Positions 14,901 to 22,172 of a stretch of DNA of 34,400 bases are shown in pieces. The notes beneath the pieces were generated by a model. That model worked only from the letters and a program-made list of their open reading frames with translations, was not told where the DNA came from and made no database searches. A program made the translations under genes and the position numbers. This stretch comes from Desulfotomaculum sp. (GTDB lineage Bacteria; Bacillota; Desulfotomaculia; Desulfotomaculales; Desulfallaceae). The stretch covers positions 1 through 34,400 of the forward strand of contig JAENYQ010000034.1 in the NCBI GenBank assembly GCA_016841675.1, written 5' to 3'. The first letter of the stretch is position 1. Each line of letters starts with the position of its first letter.

Positions 14901-16640
14901 GATGTCGGCCTGCAATGGGGCGGGTGGTTGGGTTTTGGTTTCCGGCTGTACCTGTACCTTTTTAGGGGCCTGCGCCTTTTTATTCACAATGCCCGGCAGT
15001 TTTTCCGGTACCGGCGCTGGGGTTGTCTCACTCATCATAACCACGCTACGGCTATCCTGACGGTTCACGTTCTGCAAAACCGGCTGTTGCCTTACGGCCT
15101 GCTCCACTTCCGCCGCAACTTCGCGGGTTGCTTCCTCGACCACCTGACGACCGGCAGGGTCAGACGCGATATTATCAAGATCCTCGTCAGTAAGCTGATC
15201 GCCGGGGGTGCCTACTTTTTCGCCCACCCGGGCGCGGATCATGTCCGTAACTGTCCCGGCCCCGCCCATGCCAAGACCAAATAGACCACCAACGGCCATA
15301 GATTGCTTCATTGCATCATCGAAGGCAACCGGATCACCCATAGCCTGCCGCTGTATTACTTCCTGGTAACCTTCCTCACCGGCTTCAGTCAATGCACCAG
15401 CACCAACCCTACCGGCACCCATAGCCACTTTACCAGCGGTTGTCGCTGCCTTAAACGGCATCGGGGCGAACGCTGCGGCAAGCTGTACAGCATCCAATCC
15501 GCCAAGAGCCAGGTTCTTCCTGAATACCTCATTGGCCGCCTGTTCCGCTTTGACCGGGTCGCCATCACGGGCTAACATTTCTTCGTATGCGCCACCCGCT
15601 TCTAATGCCGATTCAATAGGCCGGGATAATGCGGCACCACCAACAGCGGAAATAACGGCCTTCTTAAAGGGGCTAAGTGCTGTTTTAGCAACGGCAGCAC
15701 CAGTACCTTTGTAACCTACAAGCATAGCCGGAATAAGCATAGCTGAAATAGGCGCGGCCTGCGCTACTGTGGTAGAGTAAAAATCAGGATCAAGGAATGA
15801 TTTCCAGGTAATCGGTTTATTGTATTGAGTTTCATAGCCCTGGCTTATATTCTTACCAGTTCTTGAAAGTTTTTCACCTAATTCCTCTTTGCCCTGCCAT
15901 TTGGCCGCTGCACCAATCAAGCCTACCCCCATGCCGGTACCAGCACGCATAGAAGCGCCGGTCTGCTCTAAGAAGTTAGGATCAATCGCATTAGGCTGAG
16001 TTGCCCCCTGATACATTTCCCGGCCACCGAGCGCGACACCGGCACCACCGATAACCTTAGCCGGCATGGGAACATTTTTAAGCGCATTTGCCGCTGTACT
16101 GCCTGCAGACTTCAGCCCACCAATGGTGTATTTAGCCGCCTTACCAGCGCCCAGCGCAGCCAATAATGCACCGGCCACGTCACCAGCACCGGCGGCAAAC
16201 TTATCCACTCTATTCTGCGGAGTTAGGGCTTCGGGCACAGCGCCACCGGTAAACGTGCTTAACGCCCCCTGCGAGAATAGTCCGGCAGGCCGGATTAGGT
16301 CGTCTATGGCCCGCATTAACGGAGTAGACCCTGATTTAGTAGCAGGAGTTTGCGCCTGCGGAGTTGGAATAATAGGCCGATGTAACCACGATTTCGAAGG
16401 TTGTGCTACCGGGGCCTGTTGTACCGGGGTAGTCTTTGCCGGGGTTGGTCCGGCTGCAACCATTGGATTCCATGCCTGATTAATAGGGTTCTGCGCTTTA
16501 GCGGCCTTGGTTGCCGCTTGAAGGGCTTTTGCTGACTCGATAATTTTATGTGCTTCTTGCACCTTTTTAATTTGCTGTTCCTGACGGTAATCTTCCTCGC
16601 GCCGATATTGGCCGGTTTTGAAGTCAAAGACGTAACTCAT
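11949..16640 (-). CDS. Large phage polyvalent/internal virion-type protein (LPD38-like C-terminal part)
   Basis: A 1563-residue protein with the look of a phage ejection or internal virion protein. The N-terminal third begins with a charged coiled coil (residues ~10-50), then a Pro/Gln linker, then long Gly/Ala-rich amphipathic stretches, including the EEGYQEVIQRQ segment common in large polyvalent phage proteins. Around residue 580-610 a small SH3/KOW-like module occurs (IQVGDTVIGPGNAKLTVVD). From ~690 it is helical and charged. From about 1040 (SPRRWFRYNFRNITGD) through ~1225 (LIPFWSWNEVNFRRYKQ) it matches what I know as LPD38-type domains. Family members are thought to be packaged and injected with phage DNA. 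It is uninterrupted, which argues against simple decay. It closes the late operon, 18 bp after the 379-aa gene. Confidence 0.8.
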   Translation of the reverse strand: MSYVFDFKTGQYRREEDYRQEQQIKKVQEAHKIIESAKALQAATKAAKAQNPINQAWNPMVAAGPTPAKTTPVQQAPVAQPSKSWLHRPIIPTPQAQTPATKSGSTPLMRAIDDLIRPAGLFSQGALSTFTGGAVPEALTPQNRVDKFAAGAGDVAGALLAALGAGKAAKYTIGGLKSAGSTAANALKNVPMPAKVIGGAGVALGGREMYQGATQPNAIDPNFLEQTGASMRAGTGMGVGLIGAAAKWQGKEELGEKLSRTGKNISQGYETQYNKPITWKSFLDPDFYSTTVAQAAPISAMLIPAMLVGYKGTGAAVAKTALSPFKKAVISAVGGAALSRPIESALEAGGAYEEMLARDGDPVKAEQAANEVFRKNLALGGLDAVQLAAAFAPMPFKAATTAGKVAMGAGRVGAGALTEAGEEGYQEVIQRQAMGDPVAFDDAMKQSMAVGGLFGLGMGGAGTVTDMIRARVGEKVGTPGDQLTDEDLDNIASDPAGRQVVEEATREVAAEVEQAVRQQPVLQNVNRQDSRSVVMMSETTPAPVPEKLPGIVNKKAQAPKKVQVQPETKTQPPAPLQADIQVGDTVIGPGNAKLTVVDASDRAMLTVKNEKGSQYKLGRRVVKTEPHREKAKASVHSLSQVESELGQAVDEEIGEVKPNVGMSVKITGRGPDAKQADKLASVDPKVEERWQASRGVSKEPIIDRAKQGLTRLINLATREYEHLPRTGEFSRLRFDLLKLKKQRDVAGDRALRIIQGLTVKQDPAKHELFTRAVILRDLKQEAEAGRKLPFGYTPETLEQDLQRVNEELDKHQDVAGAVDARKRVWTAIRDDYIKAMQDIGYDASSKLTKEDYYRHQVLEFANLKRMALGTGKKLSTPTKSGFLRQREGSELDINTDYLQAESQVMADMLYNTEVAKTIKSVDKNYNIVEKLKKQHGRDWEKHIPEGYTTWQPREGNVFYFSDSVPASVAEKLYTGALEELGVKAKDLRQVLAKGQRFREFVIKEEVAATLDNLTTLSAESPISQASKWLQRKWKVWTLVSPRRWFRYNFRNITGDADAAFAGNPTTFKKTPRAIQELYQVFTGDKSMTPDMKDWFERGGMQTLLQAQELGDVNKLKMFVQLQEKKGSLLEMPLKVWQGYWKSARLSTDFREAILRYAAYLDYLEQMKDNKGKPKNFGASIPDEVMSLDDTKDRAFKLSNELLGAYDQVGVLGQALREHLIPFWSWNEVNFRRYKQLMINAARDGELAHTVGRKLLTGVAVKSPMIAYRVGMLAVKASALWVMLALWNNTRFPELEKGLSEEERNRPHIIFGQDEDGKILYFSRLGALQDFVDWFGVDAGTINQVHDILNGKKSVKEVAAEMARRPVNKLVQGVTPFIKAPAEIATGKKIFPDIFSPGQIRDRGLHIAQSLGLENEYRGVMKLPSKPYEKTFRDFVTYTADPELTAHYNVLDEKQRYLKKINKQSTGSFISPKSNALYNFKQALYFKDKEATKRYLTEYITLGGTGKGLQQSLETKHPLYGLNDEEKVAFIKTLDREQILDLKRAIEHYEKVYGGLADTLKSAK

Positions 16641-16658
16641 GGGTTACTCCCCCTATTC

Positions 16659-17798
16659 TTACAGATGCGAACGCCAACCTTCATCTGCGGTACCACTTTC
16701 CTGGCCTAAGTTAATACCAAACTGCCGGGCTAATTGTTCTTCCAACGCTTTCAGTTGCGTATGGCTAAGTCCGGTATTGCTCTGCCTCAACCTCTTTAGT
16801 GTTTCATTGAAAGCCGACTTAGCGTCAAATTTGCGAATCGGGGTCATGCCAAGGCTATTGTCGCCTGGTATGGGGGCACCGTTTTCCATTAGATTGGTCA
16901 TATTATTAATAGCTCCCAGTAATGTAGCCGAAAACTTTTCCGATTCAGTTAGTTTCGGAGGACTGCTTGAGCCCCCGCCACTACCCCCGCTGCTGCCCCC
17001 AGTATTAGGGCTATAATAAGGCTTGGCCGTGGCGTAATCTACCTGCTGCTTATCAAGCCCATACCCTAACTCAAACTGCCGCTGTTGCTCTAACTGTGCG
17101 GCGGTAAGGTCATTGTACGGTCGCTCAGCCTCTTTCTCGCGCTGAGATAATTGCATCAATGCCATTATATTGGCAAGCTCGTTTTGTTTGCTGCTTTGGG
17201 CACTATTTATCGCGTTCATAAGCGCACTGGACGTAGCCTGCCAACGCTGTAGGCCGAGTGCCTCCTGTGCCCTGGCCGATTCTTCCGACTGGCCCACCAT
17301 AGCATTAGCCAACTGCGCGATCTGGCTATTCTTGGATGCTTCCATTCTGGCCGCGGTATCGCCCTTATAAGCAGCGGCGGGCATCTGCCCGAAGAATCCC
17401 CGGCGAATAGAATCCTGGTCCACAGCGGCCAGGGTATCTTTAAGGTCCATTTGGAATTGCGGCTCATATAAGCCCCTGGCCCTGCTCTGTGCCTCTTGCG
17501 GAGACAGCGTTGGTTTGGGTTGCAACCACTCTTGGGGCACCCTGGACATAGTTCTGTTCCAAAGTTCGTCTTCGTCAATAGTCCTGCTTTGGGCCGCTTC
17601 GTATGCTTGCTGTAGGCTCGGGGCGGTGCTGGTTGTTCTATCCCCACCCCTGGTGCCACCAATTTGAGAAGGAATATATTGCATCCTGGAATCACCGGCG
17701 GGAATATTTACAACCCTACCGGTAGAGGTGTCTACCTTTACCACATTGCCTTTGTCGTCGCTGGAATACTTAATTTTTCCTTCTTCGTAGAATGCCAT
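16659..17798 (-). CDS. Putative virion-interior protein
   Basis: A 379-residue soluble protein, rich in Gln and Ala and mostly helical. It starts with a short beta-like hook (EGKIKYSSDDKGNVVKVDTSTG), continues through helices (LSPQEAQSRARGLYEPQF, then QLANAMVGQSEESARAQ), has a Gly/Ser/Pro linker near residue 270 and ends in a helical C-terminal part. No enzyme motif is visible. Its position before the 1563-aa gene and its composition fit a phage internal or ejection protein, though the family is not recognised. The GGAGGTG site lies upstream of the ATG at 17798. A strong nested hairpin lies in the leader. Its N-terminal hook is repeated in the 34-aa mini-gene at 18485-18589. Confidence 0.72.
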   Translation of the reverse strand: MAFYEEGKIKYSSDDKGNVVKVDTSTGRVVNIPAGDSRMQYIPSQIGGTRGGDRTTSTAPSLQQAYEAAQSRTIDEDELWNRTMSRVPQEWLQPKPTLSPQEAQSRARGLYEPQFQMDLKDTLAAVDQDSIRRGFFGQMPAAAYKGDTAARMEASKNSQIAQLANAMVGQSEESARAQEALGLQRWQATSSALMNAINSAQSSKQNELANIMALMQLSQREKEAERPYNDLTAAQLEQQRQFELGYGLDKQQVDYATAKPYYSPNTGGSSGGSGGGSSSPPKLTESEKFSATLLGAINNMTNLMENGAPIPGDNSLGMTPIRKFDAKSAFNETLKRLRQSNTGLSHTQLKALEEQLARQFGINLGQESGTADEGWRSHL

Positions 17799-17828
17799 TT
17801 TAAAGGCACCTCCTGTTATTTAATAAAT

Positions 17829-17876
17829 GCGGGGACCCCCTGGCGGTAGGCTCAGTTAGAGCCCACCGATCCCCGC
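17829..17876 (-). promoter_or_regulatory. Nested hairpin in the leader of the 379-aa gene
   Basis: The outer stem GCGGGGA/TCCCCGC (7 bp) encloses an inner stem CGGTGGGCTC/GAGCCTACCG (10 bp with one G-T pair) and a 5-nt loop. No T-run follows, so it is probably not a terminator. It ends about 30 nt before the ATG. It may be an RNA-processing or stability element, or a translational control site. It is absent from the otherwise matching 34-aa mini-gene region. Confidence 0.6.
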
Positions 17877-17890
17877 AAAGGTAACATTGC
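17871..17890. repeat. 20-bp direct repeat, copy 1
   Basis: CCCCGCAAAGGTAACATTGC, identical to 18573-18592. On the minus strand it reads as the start of a frame MLPLRG that ends after 11 codons here but continues into the 34-aa peptide at the other copy. Confidence 0.8.
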
Positions 17891-17914
17891 TACCGATTCC
17901 CGCCCAAAATTTTC

Positions 17915-18100
17915 CTACCTAAGTTTCCAGATATCAACTTGTAAAAATTTTTGACCTTCCACCTCAACTAGTGGACCAGCCACACTAAACCTAACATATG
18001 CCCCTAAACGAAATAACCCCGTCGCTTTTGGCAAAACTTCAACAGGGATAAGGAACGTTGTACCCTTGACATTTTGAATCTCATCTTTCTTAATTTCCAT
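17915..18100 (-). CDS. Small hypothetical protein
   Basis: A 61-residue protein beginning MEIKKDEIQNVKGTTFLIPV, strand-rich with alternating hydrophobics (AYVRFSVAGPLVEVEGQKFLQVDIW), which suggests a small beta barrel or OB/SH3-like fold. No family is recognised. Its ATG lies within the end of the 128-aa gene (11-nt overlap), which indicates translational coupling. It is part of the presumed late transcript leading to the two virion-type genes. Conserved-looking composition and overlap support it as a real gene. Confidence 0.7.
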   Translation of the reverse strand: MEIKKDEIQNVKGTTFLIPVEVLPKATGLFRLGAYVRFSVAGPLVEVEGQKFLQVDIWKLR

Positions 18101-18476
18101 TATTTAAGCTCCCCTTTAACTTGGATAATTGTAACAGCAACATTGATTGCTGGGGTCCTGGCGTGGCATTCTTAACCTTACCAGCAATCACTTTGATTTC
18201 CTTAGCCAGTGCTTTTTGGCTGAATTTACCTTGTTGGATCTTTTCTTCTTGTAGGGCCTTTTCAATAGCAACTGCTAAGTATGGTCGTATTTGACGCAGT
18301 GCTTCTAGTTTACCGGTAAGCCTTTGGGTTGCCCTTCGATGAGCGTTATACCCGCGTAAAAGACCGTCCAAGTCATTGAAATCAGGCTCAAAGCGTTTTT
18401 TACTCAGTATCCTTTCGGTAACTTTAACCTTACCGTCCAACTCGTCAACTAACTTCCTCAAACGAACAGATTCCAT
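18090..18476 (-). CDS. Small helical hypothetical protein
   Basis: A 128-residue basic, helical protein (MESVRLRKLVDELDGKVK, LTGKLEALRQIRPYLAVAIEKALQEEK, QKALAKEIKVIAGKVK), predicted to be mostly coiled coil. No family is recognised. Its ATG at 18476 lies a few bases after the stop of the 34-aa mini-gene, whose GGGGG end can serve as its ribosome site. Its own end overlaps the 61-aa gene. The three genes form a compact, coupled cluster in front of the virion-type genes. A structural or DNA-condensing role is possible but only a guess. Confidence 0.72.
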   Translation of the reverse strand: MESVRLRKLVDELDGKVKVTERILSKKRFEPDFNDLDGLLRGYNAHRRATQRLTGKLEALRQIRPYLAVAIEKALQEEKIQQGKFSQKALAKEIKVIAGKVKNATPGPQQSMLLLQLSKLKGSLNNGN

Positions 18477-18484
18477 TGTTTTAA

Positions 18485-18589
18485 CTAACCCCCTAACTCT
18501 TTATCCCTGGCCAATATGTCTGTATCTACCTTTACCACATTACCTTTATTGTCGCTGGAGTATTTAATGTTCCCCCGCAAAGGTAACAT
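18485..18589 (-). CDS. 34-residue mini-protein sharing the hook of the 379-aa protein
   Basis: The frame starts at ATG 18587-18589 and reads MLPLRGNIKYSSDNKGNVV, then KVDTDILARDKELGG. The core IKYSSDxKGNVVKVDT is the same as residues ~9-24 of the 379-aa protein encoded ~700 bp downstream. Over the 16 shared codons only one residue differs (Asp to Asn), while about five codons differ synonymously, which suggests that both copies have been kept as coding sequence. There is no ideal ribosome site before the ATG. It ends 8 nt before the 128-aa gene. It could be a real peptide or a duplicated fragment. Confidence 0.5.
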   Translation of the reverse strand: MLPLRGNIKYSSDNKGNVVKVDTDILARDKELGG

Positions 18590-18592
18590 TGC
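18573..18592. repeat. 20-bp direct repeat, copy 2
   Basis: Identical to 17871-17890. It contains the start codon region of the 34-aa mini-gene. The two copies are about 700 bp apart and mark the ends of an apparent duplication. Confidence 0.8.
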
Positions 18593-18626
18593 CTTGGTTA
18601 AGCCGCCATTTAAAAGCTTCAAATAT

Positions 18627-19232
18627 TCATAGATTCAAACTTTTTGCTATTGCTCCAAACATGGCTTCTTCTCTTCTTAGCGCCGCAAACCGCAGTTTAT
18701 TGTATGTCTTGTAATGCATTCGCTTTGGTTTAGCTGGAAAAGCATCAAAAGTGCTAGGACTTCCCCCAAGTTTTATCCTGATTTTCTGGCACTTATTTAA
18801 CATCCTGTCATAAATTTTTTCACGTTGGCTTTCATAGGCTAATCCATGACATTTCCGGCAGAGAAAGTGCGCATCACTCAGGTACATCTTTACCGCCCGG
18901 TTGCCACAGCTCGGGCAAACAAAAAACGGTCTCTTACCTCCAAAATGGCATTCCTGGTAATCAAGAGCAACTCTATACTTAACTAATTGTGGGCTTTCAC
19001 CTTGGGGATTTGCAGTATAGGAAAACTCCAAAAATCCGCTATAAACATATACACCTATGCTTGACTTCTGTGTTCCGTCCCGGCCCCACCATGCCCAGGA
19101 AAAAAGGCGGTTAGGTGTTAACAAGCCGTCATTGTGCCAACGCCATACATTAATGGTGCGGCAAGCTTCCACAAGAGACTTTGCGCTTGTTCTATACCAT
19201 CTGCCCGAACCAGGACCGCCGATAGTAATCAC
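18627..19232 (-). CDS. GGPGSG-family zinc-ribbon protein of unknown function
   Basis: A 201-residue protein of a family I recognise by pattern from many bacteria and prophages but that has no established function. It has an N-terminal GGPGSGRW signature, then W-rich strands (FSWAWWGRDG), the CHFGG segment, a zinc ribbon made of CPSCGNRAVKMYL and CRKCHGLAYESQ, a basic helix (RMLNKCQKIRIKLGG) and KPKRMHYKTYNKLR. The start is a GTG at 19230-19232, three codons before the GGPGSG signature with which such proteins usually begin. Its ribosome site is weak. The position directly after the RinA/ArpU-like regulator is where a terminase gene would normally be. A nucleic-acid-binding role is likely but unproven. 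Confidence 0.83.
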   Translation of the reverse strand: MITIGGPGSGRWYRTSAKSLVEACRTINVWRWHNDGLLTPNRLFSWAWWGRDGTQKSSIGVYVYSGFLEFSYTANPQGESPQLVKYRVALDYQECHFGGKRPFFVCPSCGNRAVKMYLSDAHFLCRKCHGLAYESQREKIYDRMLNKCQKIRIKLGGSPSTFDAFPAKPKRMHYKTYNKLRFAALRREEAMFGAIAKSLNL

Positions 19233-19616
19233 CTCACTATTTTTGCCGAAATCTTGTGCGAAAAGTTTGACTTGATTAGCCCTAAAATTCGCTCAAAACG
19301 GCATGAATACTGGCTTTAAGCGAATTCAAATTAACTTGACAATTAGGTCACATTTTTTATGCTTTTTGAATGTGAAACTCCCGTAAATCAGTGAGATTTT
19401 TGCATTATTTAACTCAAAACCTTAGCAATTTCTTTGTAAACTCAACATTTCCTAACACCTTTTTAGGGACTCGCGAAACACCCTTTGCTGATTAACACAA
19501 GTTTTGTCAAGTTAAATTTCCCCATAGCCTTTTGAATTTCCGCTTGAATGTTAGGTTTTATCAGGTTTTCAAGCAAACAGCGGCCTGAATCTCATCTCAA
19601 CATTCATCAACAGAAT
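19233..19616. other. AT-rich gene-free interval at the expected terminase position
   Basis: A 384-base stretch between the RinA/ArpU-like gene and the GGPGSG gene. It holds two inverted repeats: ATTCGCT/AGCGAAT (19287-19324) and TCACATT/AATGTGA (about 19350-19376). Only frames of 20 codons or fewer are present. I find no terminase remnant. It likely contains the late promoter acted on by the upstream regulator. Confidence 0.5.
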
Positions 19617-20024
19617 TTATAAGCCCATTCGCATTGCAAAAAGCGGCAATGTCTCATTCAAAGCCCGATAAACAGTTGATCGGTTTATAAATAGCTCCGT
19701 TTCTACTTTTTCAACTGGAAAGCCATCAATACAATGCAACTCAATTATCCTCCGGCGCTCTTCCGGTAGCATTTTTATTGTGCTTTCAATAACCTTGATG
19801 TAAAAACGTGTTCTAGCATACACTGCATTTATACGTTCTAACCGGGCGGCACCCTCTGCCGTTGGGTCGCCTATTCTCCCGCCGCTAACCGCTTCGCGCT
19901 GCCATGTCGCCGCCGGGTAGCGCCCAATTTCGGCTCGTTGCTGCTCAAGATCAAGGAGTTGTTCTTTGTAGTCCTTATATCTCTCCAGTTCGGCAAGGAC
20001 AAATTTTCGAACATGGGTTTCCAT
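19617..20024 (-). CDS. RinA/ArpU-like late transcriptional regulator
   Basis: A 135-residue protein with the sigma-region-4-like layout of RinA/ArpU family regulators, which switch on late genes in Gram-positive phages. The N-terminal half is helical. The middle carries YIKVIESTIKMLPEERRRIIELH. The C-terminal helix-turn-helix is FPVEKVETELFINRSTVYRALNE. The ATG at 20022-20024 has a GGAGGG site. In complete phages this gene is the last before the terminase and late operon; here a 384-base gap and then the GGPGSG gene follow. The presumed targets are therefore the late-type genes between 19232 and 11949. Confidence 0.8.
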   Translation of the reverse strand: METHVRKFVLAELERYKDYKEQLLDLEQQRAEIGRYPAATWQREAVSGGRIGDPTAEGAARLERINAVYARTRFYIKVIESTIKMLPEERRRIIELHCIDGFPVEKVETELFINRSTVYRALNETLPLFAMRMGL

Positions 20025-20113
20025 AGCATCCCTCCAGGCAGAACTTTATAACATAGTGCTTTTATCCCGTTAAACTAACGCTTCCATAGTTACGTGCAGT
20101 TTTAGTGGTTAAC

Positions 20114-20533
20114 TCATACGGTTTGAATGGATATTTCAACACGGGGCGGATCGCCATACCATTTCCCACTGTTACCATAACTAACTATTTGGCTATCATT
20201 GGCGAATATCATATTTTCAAGGGCATCCTCTACCCCAGCGATATAGTTTTTTAAATCGGGCTTCGATGTCGGACGCAGCTCACCAGAAAGCGCAAGTGAC
20301 CGCTTTTTCTTACTAAAGCTCTTTGGTATCGGGCGGAACACTTTAATCTCCGCCACCAATGCCCCCGTTAATAACTCGTTTGGAACATAGCCTTGCGCCA
20401 CGGCTTTAATATCGCGTTTAAAATCCCGGCTGGGTTTTGGGTCATAGTTAACAATACGTCCTTTAATGAGTGCGCTTCGTGCGCGACCTTGCGCTTTTGG
20501 TTCTCCGTAAACCGCGAAGCTAATCTTGGACAT
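20114..20533 (-). CDS. rusA: RusA-family Holliday junction resolvase
   Basis: A 139-residue RusA-type endonuclease that cuts Holliday junctions formed during phage recombination and replication. The family segment KPDLKNYIAGVEDALENMIFANDSQ shows the conserved acidic residues (Asp in KPD, Asp in VEDAL, Asp in NDSQ). The fold starts with a FAVYGEPKAQGRAR strand. The in-frame start at 20560 is less likely than the ATG at 20531-20533, which has AGAGGTG. It starts 13 nt after the DEAH helicase stop, in the same operon. All key residues are present, so it is probably active. Confidence 0.88.
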   Translation of the reverse strand: MSKISFAVYGEPKAQGRARSALIKGRIVNYDPKPSRDFKRDIKAVAQGYVPNELLTGALVAEIKVFRPIPKSFSKKKRSLALSGELRPTSKPDLKNYIAGVEDALENMIFANDSQIVSYGNSGKWYGDPPRVEISIQTV

Positions 20534-20546
20534 TTTAATCACCTCT

Positions 20547-21905
20547 TTAGCACGCAGCACCTATTTTTCTATATACCTGGTGCCGCTTATATTTTTGCGC
20601 CTTTAGTATTCCGATATTAGTATCCGCGAAGTCGAACACTACAGCGTCACTCTTGCCCGGTGCCGGACGTAAAACACGCCCTACCTCCTGGGTTAGGGCG
20701 TTCTCAGCACGTTTTGGCATAGTCAAAAACACTCTGTTTAAATGCACGATATCTAACCCTTCCCGGGCTAGTTGCGTAGCCAGTAGAATATCCACCTTCT
20801 TATTCTGCACACGGGCCATTATTTCCGTCCTTTTCTTTTTGGCCATTTTCCCGGTTAAAATTTCAATTCGTGCCGCCGGCATGCTCTGTTCTAGCATCTT
20901 TTGCAACAATTCTAAATGCGCCACCCGTTCTGATAGCACTAGGGAGTAATTCCCCTGCCACTCGCGGGTAATGGTATCAACGATAAGAGTATTACGTTCC
21001 TGGTCATTTACAATATCCTCAAGCAAATTTTGATAGTCGTTAGATTTGTATGTACCACTAAAAGCAGTGGGCACCCATACCACCCGGGGGCGCAGCGTTG
21101 AAGTTTCTCCCCTTTGTATGGAATATAAAATTGGACCGCCAGCGGCCTCGATAAAAGGTGTTTTACCATCATCCCGGTTAGGCGTTGCTGATGCCCACAT
21201 TCGGTATAATGCAGGGAACTGATTTACCATCTTAAAAAATTGGTTCGCTGCCATGTGGTGCGCCTCATCAATAAAAATAGTTCCAAATTTATAAACCAGC
21301 TCTGACAAGTCCCGCTTCGCCAGTGTTTGCACAAGGGCCATAGTAAGTTTGTCACCAACGGCAAACTTGCCGCTCCCTATAACGCCTATCTCCGTTGGCA
21401 CAATGTCTAGCACCTGACTAGCACGTTCAATAGCCTGTTCCAATAATTCCTTCGTGTGCGTTACCCATAGGGCCGGTTGATGTACTCTTGCAATAGCTTC
21501 GAGACCGATCATGGTTTTACCAGAACCACAAGGGGCGCTAACTCCCCCGGTACGGAATTTAACCAGTCGTTCCACCGCAGGCTCCTGGTAACTATAAAGG
21601 CCGATCTTACTCCCAAAAGAAACCTGGGGTAGAATCAGCCTTTTATCATCAATGGTGTAATTAACCTGATGTTGCTCCATAATATTCAAAAGTTTGGTGC
21701 CATACCCTCGGGGGCTGGTAAATACCCCGTTGGTTAATTCGTACAGGCAAAAAGAGTCTGGCATGTTTCCTGCCCACCGCCCGGCTTTTTCTGCCTTGGC
21801 TTTTTCAAGGTTAGGAACCGTTAAATCTGATTTGATTTTATCCAGCACTACTTGCGGTATTTCATAGGTGTTAAACCTAATCATGTTATCAACCAGTATT
21901 TTCAA
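20547..21905 (-). CDS. Superfamily 2 DEAH-box helicase
   Basis: A 452-residue SF2 helicase of the UvsW/RecQ-like phage type. Walker A is GSGKT (residues 127-131) within SAPCGSGKTMIGLEA. Walker B is DEAH (213-216). Motif III is SATPNRDDG. Motif VI is QEVGRVLRP. An N-terminal domain of about 100 residues precedes the core. The start is a TTG at 21903-21905, with GGAGG 8 nt upstream. It lies just downstream of the probable origin and upstream of rusA, so it likely remodels forks or junctions during element replication. All motifs are present. Confidence 0.9.
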   Translation of the reverse strand: MKILVDNMIRFNTYEIPQVVLDKIKSDLTVPNLEKAKAEKAGRWAGNMPDSFCLYELTNGVFTSPRGYGTKLLNIMEQHQVNYTIDDKRLILPQVSFGSKIGLYSYQEPAVERLVKFRTGGVSAPCGSGKTMIGLEAIARVHQPALWVTHTKELLEQAIERASQVLDIVPTEIGVIGSGKFAVGDKLTMALVQTLAKRDLSELVYKFGTIFIDEAHHMAANQFFKMVNQFPALYRMWASATPNRDDGKTPFIEAAGGPILYSIQRGETSTLRPRVVWVPTAFSGTYKSNDYQNLLEDIVNDQERNTLIVDTITREWQGNYSLVLSERVAHLELLQKMLEQSMPAARIEILTGKMAKKKRTEIMARVQNKKVDILLATQLAREGLDIVHLNRVFLTMPKRAENALTQEVGRVLRPAPGKSDAVVFDFADTNIGILKAQKYKRHQVYRKIGAAC

Positions 21906-21944
21906 TAATAAATCCTCCGTGCACTAATTTTTTATTACCTATTT

Positions 21945-22171
21945 TGTGACGGACTTTTGTCACATTACTGTCACACCCCTTAGACTTACTCTCCCAAGGC
22001 CTACAGTGTATTTGTGACAGACGTGACAGAAAAAACCGTATATATAATGTTTTTATTTTTATATACATAAATAGTTATTACTTATATCTCTGTCACTCTG
22101 TCACAAATAGGGTTTAGCCTTACAGTCTGTAGTGTGACAGAGTTGTGACAGACTTGTGACAGAGTGACAGA
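21945..22171. other. Probable replication origin: iterons flanking an AT-rich core
   Basis: TGTGACAGA-type iterons occur on both sides of an AT-rich core at about 22031-22088. Left side: TGTGAC (21945), TGTCACA (21958), CTGTCACA (21968), TGTGACAG (22013) and GTGACAGA (22023). Right side: TCTGTCAC (22089), TCTGTCACA (22097), TGTGACAG (22133), TGTGACAGA (22144), TGTGACAGA (22155) and GTGACAGA (22164). Three copies are exactly 11 bp apart. The block lies at the end of the primase/VapE operon, the same layout as the origins of staphylococcal pathogenicity islands, where the Rep helicase binds such iterons. Function is inferred from arrangement. Confidence 0.8.
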
Positions 22172-22172
22172 A

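Noticed and set aside
14898-15284. Plus-strand 128-residue frame and many others inside the 1563-aa gene
   Set aside because: Shadows of a long, GC-richer gene with intact coding character on the minus strand.
21941-22172. CRISPR-like reading of the TGTGACAGA repeats
   Set aside because: Repeats are 7-9 bp, occur in both orientations and lack uniform spacers; no cas gene is present. The pattern is that of an origin.
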